Shown here: positions 1-8,330 of the stretch, piece after piece | How positions within the stretch are numbered: position 1 is the stretch's first letter | How the letters are laid out: every line of letters begins with the position of its first letter | Assembly (NCBI GenBank): GCA_903845125.1 | Contig: CAIMWS010000282.1 | Coordinates: forward strand, 1 to 64,000 | Source of the DNA: an uncultured Verrucomicrobiota bacterium | GTDB lineage: Bacteria > Verrucomicrobiota > Verrucomicrobiia > Limisphaerales > UBA1319 | Length of the DNA stretch: 64,000 nt | Reading direction: 5' to 3' | The notes under the pieces: generated by a model | Told to the model about the DNA's origin: nothing | The model's input: the letters and a program-made list of their open reading frames with translations, nothing else | The model's database searches: none | Made by a program: the position numbers and the translations under genes

Positions 1-366
1 ATTTACCACAAAGTATATGTCTAGCTATTTAAAGGACACTACACTAGTCTTACCAGGCTGCCGCCACCGTGTCAGCCAGGATTTCCGGAGCGCGAGGGAG
101 TATGAGCTGCCGCGGCCGGAGGCGGTGAGGTCCACGCCCATGCTTTCGCCAGCCAACCCCGGCTTGGTCGCGCCCGGTTCCAGGCCGCCTGGGGCGGACT
201 GGGAATTCCCCTGCAGCGCGGCGAGCCAGTGGATTAAATCGCCTGGCATCCGCCCGCGACGGCCGCAACCAGCGGGAACCAAATGGGAAACGCTGGATGG
301 CTGCTTGGTGGCTGCTGTGGGCTGGCCCCGGCGCAGTGCCCGCCACCGGATTGGCCGATCATCCGC

Positions 367-1242
367 TTACCGGCCCAGCCACGGAGGGGGCCAGTTCTTA
401 TAGACATAGCGTTCCCCCATCCATCGGGAATCCCGGGGGCCCATGCAGCCGGAGCCGAAGGAAACCTGCTGGCCATTGGCGGCGATCCGGCCGGTATTGA
501 GGGTTTCCTTATCCTGCCACTTATGCATTTCGGCATGGCCATCGGCGAAGCCGAGGGTGCCTTTGGAGATGTGGTAGATGGCCAGGTTATCGATCGCGGA
601 AGGAGTCACCGGATCCATCATCCAGCAGCCGATGTTGAAACCGCGGGAATCGGCGTCCTCCACGAAAACGAACATTTTGGACGGTCTTTTGATATCCGAG
701 GCCTTGCGGATGGAATTGCCATCATCCTCTCCGTTGAGGCCAGCCCCGCGGGAATAGCTGTCGAAGGCCCAGCCTTGGGAAGCCGGCGGGCGTTTGTAGC
801 GCCCGTCCCCCGGGCAATGGAACATATCCACATTGGGGCTGTATTTGAAGTAAGGGGAGAGGCTCATTTTGGCCCTGATTTCGGCCAGGATCCGGGAACT
901 GCCGGTTTCGGTCACTTTAACGGTCACATCATAGGGCCAGATGCCGCCTCCGTTGAGGTTATAGCGGCCGTTGAGCTGGGGAATCAGGACTGAGGCGTAA
1001 GGCAGCAAGTTATTGTTGTTGTCATCGTTATACATGGTGAAGCTCAGACCGAGCTGCTTCTGGTTGCTCAGGCAGCGCGTCCCAGTTGCGTTTTCCTTGG
1101 CCTTGGACAGAGCCGGCAGCAGCATGGAAGCCAGGATTGCGATGATGGCGATGACCACCAGCAATTCGATCAAGGTAAAACCAAAGGCGCCTTCAAAACT
1201 CCTTCGTGAACCAGCGATTCCAGTTGGATTCGGACTTTTCAT
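367..1242 (-). CDS. Prepilin-type N-terminal cleavage/methylation domain protein (type II secretion pseudopilin-like)
   Basis: [32 protein letters not shown] class III signal/hydrophobic helix; later [12 protein letters not shown] segment typical of this secreted pseudopilin family. Confidence 0.93.
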   Translation of the reverse strand: MKSPNPTGIAGSRRSFEGAFGFTLIELLVVIAIIAILASMLLPALSKAKENATGTRCLSNQKQLGLSFTMYNDDNNNNLLPYASVLIPQLNGRYNLNGGGIWPYDVTVKVTETGSSRILAEIRAKMSLSPYFKYSPNVDMFHCPGDGRYKRPPASQGWAFDSYSRGAGLNGEDDGNSIRKASDIKRPSKMFVFVEDADSRGFNIGCWMMDPVTPSAIDNLAIYHISKGTLGFADGHAEMHKWQDKETLNTGRIAANGQQVSFGSGCMGPRDSRWMGERYVYKNWPPPWLGR

Positions 1243-1556
1243 AAATCAATTTCGGATTAGATTCTCAGGTATCCGGATGGTAGCCGCCGTGCCAAAGAAG
1301 GTCAACATCCTTAAGGTCATCCTACGCCACCCGCCAACGGCTCGGCAAGTGTGCGTCCATCGGCACATCCACTGGGGCCTTGGCCATGGGCTCAGGCAGT
1401 GCGCCCGGAGCGGATGGCCGCCCGGCGCCTACCGCAGCGCCTTGCCAGGCTTGAGCCGCCTGCGGCGCGGCCTCCAACCGGGCGGGGAACCAGGAAGCCA
1501 CCAGGCGGTGTTTCTCATTTGTATTCCGCCAGGCAAAAAGATAAGGTCACCCGACG

Positions 1557-4415
1557 ATGAGTTCTGGCCCCCCCCACCGCGTGCTGATCATTGAAGATGA
1601 TCTTCCGTTTGCCGAGGATCTGGCCAGCCGTCTGGATTCCCTGGGCTTCCAAGTGGCTGGCCAGGCCGCCAATGGACCCGATGCGGTGGCCCTGGCGGAC
1701 CGGGAAAACCCCGACCTCATCCTGGCCAATACCCAGCTTTCCGGCACGCTGGATGGCCTCAAAGCCGTTGAGGAAATCCGGCAGCGGCATGCCATTCCGG
1801 TCCTGTTCCTGAGCGCGCTTGACGATGCGGAAACCATCCGGCGGGCCATGGCGGTGGACCCCGATGGCTACGTGTTGAAGCCTTTGCGGGAGGGAGATCT
1901 GCGGGCCGCCCTGGCCCTGGCCAAACGCCGCACTGAAAAGCGAACCGCGGGCGTTCCCGAGCTGCGGCAACCGGTGCGCGCCCGGAGCTTTGGTTGGTGG
2001 GAGTGGGATCTGACGACCAGCCAGGTTCGTTCCTCACCGCTGGGAACTCCATGGGCTGAATCAGCGGCCGGCGCCGGCCCCTGGACCTGGGAGGAATGGC
2101 AAAACCAGCTGCACCCGGAGGACCGGGACCGCGCGGTGCAAGCCCTCCGGGATGCACTGGGGCAGCCCGGGCCGGATTACCAGGTCGAATTCCGTTGGCG
2201 ACAGCCGGCGGGAACCTACCGCTGGATTTTGGCGCAAGGATCGCTGGAATTGGATGAACTGGGCTGGCCGCAGCGGTTGCGGGGCACGCAAGTGGATATC
2301 ACCAGCTACAAGGAGCGGGAATCGGAAATCGAACGGATGAACCGGCTCTACCTGACCCTTAGCCAGGTCAATCAACTGATTACCCGTATCCATACCCGGG
2401 AAGAATTGCTGGAGGGGATCTGCCAGATATTGGTCCAGCACGGAGCCATGAGCATGGCCTGGGTGGGGCTGGTGGACGAGCCCACCCACCGCGTGGTTCC
2501 CGCCGCCCGGTTCGGCGGCGCGCAGGGCTACCTGGACGAGATCCAGATTTATGCGGATGACCGCCCGGAGGGGCGCGGATCCACTGGCACCGCCATCCGC
2601 GAGGGGCGCATCATGGTCTGCGATGATTTCGCCCAGGCCACGGCGACGAAGCCCTGGCACCGGGCAGGCGCCCGCTGGGGCTTTGGCTCCTCGGCGGCCT
2701 TCCCGATCCGGGAGGCGGGGCGGGTTTGCGGCGCGCTCACGGTCTATGCGGCGCAGCCGGGCTTTTTCCGGGACAAGGAACTGCTCCTGTTTGAGGAGGC
2801 GGCGGCGGATGTCTCCTTTGCCTTGGACCACCTGGCCCAGGAAGCGGCCAAAAGGCGGGCGGAAGCGGCGCTGCGGCAAAGCGAAGCCACGTTCCATGGC
2901 GTCATCGATGCCTCCCCGGTGCCGTTGGCTTTGAATGACGCCGCCGGCAACATCACCTACCTGAATCCGGCGTTCACCAGGGTTTTCGGCTACGATTTGG
3001 AAGACATCCCCACCCTGGAGGAATGGTGGCCCCGGGCCTACCCGGAGGTCGCCTGCCGCGAGCGGGTGGCCAGGGAGTGGCAGGACCGGCTGGCCCGGAC
3101 CCGGCGGGAAAACACCCCTTTTGAGCCGTATGAAGTGGAGATCCGGTGCCAGGATAACTCAAGCCGGACCGTGCTGGCCCAAGCCGCCCCTTTATCCGCG
3201 GCCTCCCCGACGCTCGATGGCTTGCACCTGGTGGTGCTCTATGATATCACCGAGCGCAAGCAGCTCGAAGCCCAGCTGCGCCAAAGCCAGAAGCTCGAGG
3301 CCATCGGCCAGCTGGCAGGCGGAGTGGCCCACGACTTCAACAACATCCTCACCGCGGTGATCATGAACCTCGGCCTCCTGGGAAAAGACCCCAGCCTGGG
3401 CCCGGAAACCCGCGAGACCGTCGCTGAGCTCGAAACCGAGATTGAGCGGGCTGCCGGCCTCACCCGGCAACTGCTCCTCTTTAGCCGCCGCTCGGGCATC
3501 GAAGTGAAACTTCTGAACCTCAACGAGGTGGTCGCCAACCTGGTCAAAATGTTGGGCCGGCTGATCGGTGAAAACATCGCCTTGCGGTTTGCTCCGCAGG
3601 CGGACCTGCCCCCGCTGGAGGCGGATGCGGGAATGCTGGAGCAGGTGCTGGTGAATCTCGCCGTGAACGCCCGCGACGCCATGCCCGAGGGAGGACAGCT
3701 CTGCATCAACACCGCCCGGGTGGATCTCGCCCCGGACGACGTCCCCCCCCACCCCGGGGCCCGGCCGGGAAGTTTTGTGTGCCTGGCGGTGGCGGATACC
3801 GGCTGCGGCATGGAGGAGGCGACCCTGAAACGCATTTTCGAGCCGTTTTTCACCACCAAGGAAGCGGGCCAGGGCACCGGCCTGGGTCTGGCCACGGCCC
3901 ATGGCATCGTGTCCCAACACAAGGGCTGGATCGACGTTGCGAGCACCCTTGGCCGGGGCTCCACCTTCCGCGTGTTCCTGCCCGCCGCCCGCCGCCAGGC
4001 CCCGGTCCGGCCGGGCGCCGTCGAACGGCCGGCAGACCGCGGCGGCCGGGAAACCATCCTGGTGGTGGAAGACACCGCCAGCGTTCGGCGCATCCTGGTC
4101 CAGACGCTGCGGCTGGCAGGCTACCGCGTGTGGGACGCCGCCAACGGCCTGGAGGCGCTCCAGCAGTGGCAGGAACACGAAGCGCAAATCGACCTGCTAT
4201 TTACCGACATGGTGATGCCGGAAGGGCTGAACGGCCTGGAATTGGCGCGGCGCATGCGCCAAGGTAAGCCCGCGCTGAAGGTGATCATTTCCACCGGCTA
4301 CCGCCTGAAAACTGCCGGCCTGCCTGCCGCCTCGGAAAAGGTGCTTTTTTTGTCCAAACCCTACCCGGTCGGAACCATGCTGGAAAAAGTCCGCGAATGC
4401 CTGGACCAGAAATAG
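1557..4415 (+). CDS. Hybrid sensor histidine kinase: REC-PAS-GAF-PAS-HisKA-HATPase-REC
   Basis: N-terminal REC (VLIIEDDLPF...YVLKPL); GAF-like segment; PAS; H-box LEAIGQLAGGVAHDFNNILTAVI; ATPase motifs DTGCGM and GTGLGLA; C-terminal REC LLFTDMVMPEG. Confidence 0.95.
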   Translation: MSSGPPHRVLIIEDDLPFAEDLASRLDSLGFQVAGQAANGPDAVALADRENPDLILANTQLSGTLDGLKAVEEIRQRHAIPVLFLSALDDAETIRRAMAVDPDGYVLKPLREGDLRAALALAKRRTEKRTAGVPELRQPVRARSFGWWEWDLTTSQVRSSPLGTPWAESAAGAGPWTWEEWQNQLHPEDRDRAVQALRDALGQPGPDYQVEFRWRQPAGTYRWILAQGSLELDELGWPQRLRGTQVDITSYKERESEIERMNRLYLTLSQVNQLITRIHTREELLEGICQILVQHGAMSMAWVGLVDEPTHRVVPAARFGGAQGYLDEIQIYADDRPEGRGSTGTAIREGRIMVCDDFAQATATKPWHRAGARWGFGSSAAFPIREAGRVCGALTVYAAQPGFFRDKELLLFEEAAADVSFALDHLAQEAAKRRAEAALRQSEATFHGVIDASPVPLALNDAAGNITYLNPAFTRVFGYDLEDIPTLEEWWPRAYPEVACRERVAREWQDRLARTRRENTPFEPYEVEIRCQDNSSRTVLAQAAPLSAASPTLDGLHLVVLYDITERKQLEAQLRQSQKLEAIGQLAGGVAHDFNNILTAVIMNLGLLGKDPSLGPETRETVAELETEIERAAGLTRQLLLFSRRSGIEVKLLNLNEVVANLVKMLGRLIGENIALRFAPQADLPPLEADAGMLEQVLVNLAVNARDAMPEGGQLCINTARVDLAPDDVPPHPGARPGSFVCLAVADTGCGMEEATLKRIFEPFFTTKEAGQGTGLGLATAHGIVSQHKGWIDVASTLGRGSTFRVFLPAARRQAPVRPGAVERPADRGGRETILVVEDTASVRRILVQTLRLAGYRVWDAANGLEALQQWQEHEAQIDLLFTDMVMPEGLNGLELARRMRQGKPALKVIISTGYRLKTAGLPAASEKVLFLSKPYPVGTMLEKVRECLDQK

Positions 4416-4555
4416 CCCGCGCCGGGCTGGACCTCCGCCCACGGGCGGCCGGCCGGTTGGATGGCACACGCCCGTTGATTGTTACGTTGATTGTTATTGC
4501 AGCACCACCCGCACCGGAGTATCATAACCGGCAAATCAAACTTGAGGAAATGGAT

Positions 4556-7500
4556 ATGAACCCAATACTGAACAAATGCCTCTTTTATTTGGCCGCCGCT
4601 TGCCTCCTGAGCAGTGGGCTTGCCCAGGCCAAAGTCACCTTCGTGGGCAACGATTTGAACACGGACGCCAAATGGCGCAGCCCGGGCGTGGTGAAGCCCA
4701 ATGACCTCGATGGGGACAACCTTTACGGCTCGTACGGGTATTTCCTCGCGGCCGGCAAACGGAGCGGTTATGTGGATCCCTTCCTGGTGGGAGGGAATCT
4801 GATTACGGCCAGTGCGGATGCCATCAACACCCTCACCAATTTCAGCCTGTGGTTCACCGATCCCGCCCAGCGGGGCCGTTCCTGGGGCGGCCAAGGGGGC
4901 AATTTCGGCACGCTGGATGTGGTGCCACAATCCACCGGTTTGACCGGCGCGGCCATCCTGCGGTCCCCGGGTTCCCCGGAGGCCATGTCGCTGACTTTGA
5001 AGCGCACCAATTCCCCGGCGATCCGGCTCACGCTGATCCTGGGGAACAATCCCAATGAAGGGACCTTTGACGATCCCAGCGGGCAGCAAATCACCGTGGA
5101 TGACGGGACCGGGCCGGTGACGGAGATTAGCGGCGATCCGGGGCTGGTGAAAACCGCGGGCTACACGACGTATCAATCGTGGGACATCACCGCCGGCAGC
5201 AGCGACATCACGATCGTGCTGGAAGGCCTGCCACTCGGCTCCGGCGTGGCGCGTTTGTCCGGCCTCGCAGTGGATATCCTGGCGGTCAACCCACCCACCA
5301 TCCTGGCGCAGCCGGTGGGGGGAATCTACCTCACTAACATTCCGCTGACGCTGTCGGTCACCGCCGGTGGGACGAAACCCGTTTGCCAATGGTTCAGGAA
5401 CAGCAACGTGATCTTTGGGGCGACCTCCCCCACGCTGACCTTTCCCAAGCTGACCCTCGGCGACGCGGGCGCCTATTACGTAGTGGCTTCCAATGCGGTG
5501 GGCCATGCCACGAGCGAAGTGGCCGTGGTGCAGGTGGTCACGGCGCTGCCCGCCCGCGTGGTAAATTATGAGACGCAAGTCCGCAAGGAAAGCAGCCTGA
5601 TATCCCTCTACAGCTTTGACGACCTGACCGCCGCGGATTCCAAAGGCCCCAACCCAGGCACCCTGCAGGGGCCATTGGGCTTCGGCGAAGGCATCGGGGG
5701 CGGCGCCTCCCACGGGCTGGCGTTCACCGGGACCGGCCACGTGAATTTAGGCGAAATCGAGGCGTTTGATTTCCTCTCCGGCACCGGCACCGTCGAGGCC
5801 TGGATCAAAGCCGGGTGGGTGGCGAGCCCCGGCTATAACCCGACGCTCTTCGCCGCCCGCGACAGTTCCGGCGTCAACTACAGCATCCACCTGAGCATCG
5901 ACAAGAGCCAGATCGCCCTCTGGAACGGCAACCAGGTATCCTGGCTCAACATCCCCAACGCCGGCACAAACTGGCACCTGGCGGCGGTGGTGTTCGACGC
6001 GGGCGGGTGGTCGGTTTACTGGGATGGCGTTCTCATGGCCAGCGCGACGCTGTCGATCGGCGCCAATCCCCTCGCCCCCACGCAGCTCGGTTCCTCAACC
6101 CCCGCGGGCACGGAAATCTGGGTCGGCGCCATGGATGAAGTGGCCTTTTTTGGCCGGGCCCTCACCGAAAGCGATTTGCGGGGCCATTACCAGGCCTACA
6201 TCGCGGGCGATCCGCCGGTGATCACCACCCAGCCGGTGGGCGGGATTTACCTGGTGGGCGGCAGCTGCCAGCTGGCCGTGCAGGCTACCGGACCCGACCT
6301 GGCTTACCAATGGTTCCATAACAACACCGCGGTGCCGGCTGGCACCCGGGCCGGGCTGAGTTTCACCAGTTTGGCCGCCACCGATGCCGGCAGTTACTAC
6401 GTGAAGGTGAGCAACCCAACCGCCACCGTGCAAAGCGACACCGTGACCGTAGTGGTATCCAACCAGCTGCCGGCCAAATTGACGCGCTACCAAAACGCGG
6501 TGCGGGCGGAATCGAGCCTGATTTCCAGCTATTCCTTCGACTATGGCGATGCCCGGGACTTCAAAGGGGCACATCCCGGTTCCCTGAGCGGTGCGGTGGT
6601 GATGGGCGTGGGCGTGGGCGGTGATCCCGCCAAAGCGGCGGTGGTGGATGGACGAAGCCATGTGGATTTGGGCGTGGTCGAGGCCTTTGATTTCCTCGAC
6701 GGATTGGGCACGGTGGAAGGTTGGATCCGGGCCGACTGGATCGCCAGCCCCGGATACAATCCAACCATCGTCGCGGCCCGGGACGGCGGGCCGGTGAATT
6801 GGAGCATCCATATGATGCTGGCCAAGAACCAAATTGCCTATTGGAACGGATCCCGGGTGGCCCTCGTCAACATCCCCGACGCCTCGACCAACTGGCACCA
6901 TTTTGCCATGACCCTGGCGCCTTCCGAGGATGGTACCAGCACGACCTGGACAGTCTATTGGGATGGCCAGCTGGCGGGCTCGGACCTGCAGGCTTTTGGC
7001 ACGCCGGGATTGCCGGTGCAACTGGGCTCCTCGTCCGTCGCCGGCCAGGAACGCTGGATCGGGGCTTTGGACGAGTTCGCCTTTTACAGCACCGCCTTAA
7101 GCGGCGCCAGCCTCCAGGCCCACTACACGGCCTTCATCGCGGGCGATCCGCCGGTGATCACCACGCAGCCGGCCGGCGGCAGCTTTTTCGTCGGGGAGGC
7201 CTGCCGCCTCTCGGTCAACGTCCGGGGCGCGGACCTGGCCTATCAATGGTTCAAGAACGGCACGGCCATTCCGAAGGCAACCAATAGCGCGCTGACCTTC
7301 GCCAGCCTGGCGGCCGGGGATAGTGGCACCTACCGGGTGCAGGTTTCCAATGCCGCGGCCCAGGTGGACAGCAGCGATGCGGTGGTCAGGGTGGTGACGC
7401 CCGCGCTCGCCAAATACCAGGCCGCCATCCGCCAGGAAGGCAGCCTGATCTCCTACTACACCTTCGACAACAGCGATGCGAACGACTCGAAAGCCGCCAA

Positions 7501-8269
7501 CCACGGCACCGTGGCGGGAGACGCCACCTTTGCCGCCGGCGTGGGTGGGGCGGCCCAAGGCCTGGCGCTGCCGGGCACGGGCATGGCCGGCATGGGACCG
7601 GTGGCGACGTTTGACTTCACCAGCGGTTTGGGCACCGCCGAGTGCTGGCTGCGAGCGGATTGGGACCCCAGCGCGCCCCCGGCCTATAACCCCTGCGTGT
7701 TCGCGGACCGGGATGGCGGGCCGACGCGCTGGAGCATCCATATGATGCAGGCGAAAAACCAGATCGCGTTCTGGAACGGCAGCCAGGTGGGGATTGCCCC
7801 CATCCCGGCGGCCGGCACCAATTGGCACATGTTCGCCTCCGTCTTCGAAGGAGGGGCCTGGAAAGTTTACTGGGATGGCCAGCTCGCCTACACCGGGTCG
7901 GTGCCCCTGGGCAATGGCTCCGGCTTGCCCACGCAGATCGGCTCGTCCTCTTCGGGCGCCATCGCTGAAGGCTGGGTGGGCACGATGGACGAAGTGGCCT
8001 TTTACAGCGAGGCCCTGAGCGCGGGGACGATCCTGGCCCATTACCAGGCGCTGGTGGGTGCGACGGCGGCCGCGCCGCAGCTCACTTACAACCGCTCCGG
8101 CAACCAGCTCACCCTGGCCTGGCCGGCGGGGATTGCCGGGCTGATGCTGGAGTCCGCCACCAACCTGACCACCTCGGCGTGGTCCAAAGTGGCGGCCAGC
8201 GCCAACACCAACCAGGTGCTGGTGCCCATCACCACGGGCAATTCCTTCTTCCGCCTGAAGAAAGATTAA
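4556..8269 (+). CDS. Large secreted protein with three Ig-like + LamG/concanavalin-like units and a C-terminal verrucomicrobial-type beta module
   Basis: The ORF opens at 4397, but GAGGAA at 4544-4549 is well spaced for ATG 4556 (MNPILNKCLFYLAAACLLSSGLAQA signal peptide). Repeats of 'IAGDPPVITTQP.GG...YQWF.N...AGSYYV.VSN' and 'ESSLIS.YSFD...GTVE.WI.A.W.ASPGYNP'. Confidence 0.85.
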   Translation: MNPILNKCLFYLAAACLLSSGLAQAKVTFVGNDLNTDAKWRSPGVVKPNDLDGDNLYGSYGYFLAAGKRSGYVDPFLVGGNLITASADAINTLTNFSLWFTDPAQRGRSWGGQGGNFGTLDVVPQSTGLTGAAILRSPGSPEAMSLTLKRTNSPAIRLTLILGNNPNEGTFDDPSGQQITVDDGTGPVTEISGDPGLVKTAGYTTYQSWDITAGSSDITIVLEGLPLGSGVARLSGLAVDILAVNPPTILAQPVGGIYLTNIPLTLSVTAGGTKPVCQWFRNSNVIFGATSPTLTFPKLTLGDAGAYYVVASNAVGHATSEVAVVQVVTALPARVVNYETQVRKESSLISLYSFDDLTAADSKGPNPGTLQGPLGFGEGIGGGASHGLAFTGTGHVNLGEIEAFDFLSGTGTVEAWIKAGWVASPGYNPTLFAARDSSGVNYSIHLSIDKSQIALWNGNQVSWLNIPNAGTNWHLAAVVFDAGGWSVYWDGVLMASATLSIGANPLAPTQLGSSTPAGTEIWVGAMDEVAFFGRALTESDLRGHYQAYIAGDPPVITTQPVGGIYLVGGSCQLAVQATGPDLAYQWFHNNTAVPAGTRAGLSFTSLAATDAGSYYVKVSNPTATVQSDTVTVVVSNQLPAKLTRYQNAVRAESSLISSYSFDYGDARDFKGAHPGSLSGAVVMGVGVGGDPAKAAVVDGRSHVDLGVVEAFDFLDGLGTVEGWIRADWIASPGYNPTIVAARDGGPVNWSIHMMLAKNQIAYWNGSRVALVNIPDASTNWHHFAMTLAPSEDGTSTTWTVYWDGQLAGSDLQAFGTPGLPVQLGSSSVAGQERWIGALDEFAFYSTALSGASLQAHYTAFIAGDPPVITTQPAGGSFFVGEACRLSVNVRGADLAYQWFKNGTAIPKATNSALTFASLAAGDSGTYRVQVSNAAAQVDSSDAVVRVVTPALAKYQAAIRQEGSLISYYTFDNSDANDSKAANHGTVAGDATFAAGVGGAAQGLALPGTGMAGMGPVATFDFTSGLGTAECWLRADWDPSAPPAYNPCVFADRDGGPTRWSIHMMQAKNQIAFWNGSQVGIAPIPAAGTNWHMFASVFEGGAWKVYWDGQLAYTGSVPLGNGSGLPTQIGSSSSGAIAEGWVGTMDEVAFYSEALSAGTILAHYQALVGATAAAPQLTYNRSGNQLTLAWPAGIAGLMLESATNLTTSAWSKVAASANTNQVLVPITTGNSFFRLKKD
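5290..8060 (+). repeat. Three tandem Ig+LamG coding units (roughly 0.9 kb each) inside the CDS
   Basis: Unit junctions share near-identical DNA, e.g. 'catcgcgggcgatccgccggtgatcaccac(c/g)cagccgg' near 6200 and near 7137; protein repeats align throughout. Confidence 0.85.
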
Positions 8270-8281
8270 CCACGGCCTCCA

Positions 8282-8316
8282 GCCGGGAGGGGTCCCCTGA
8301 GGGTTCCCCTCCCGGC
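8282..8316. promoter_or_regulatory. Strong intergenic inverted repeat (11-bp perfect arms)
   Basis: GCCGGGAGGGG (8282-8292) / CCCCTCCCGGC (8306-8316), between the stop at 8269 and the ATG at 8331; no T-tract. Confidence 0.6.
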
Positions 8317-8330
8317 GGCGCCCACCGGGC

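Noticed and set aside
17-403. ORFs at the extreme left end (17..403 +, 25..282 -, 50..346 -)
   Set aside because: Mutually overlapping, Arg/Pro/Gly-rich, no recognisable family
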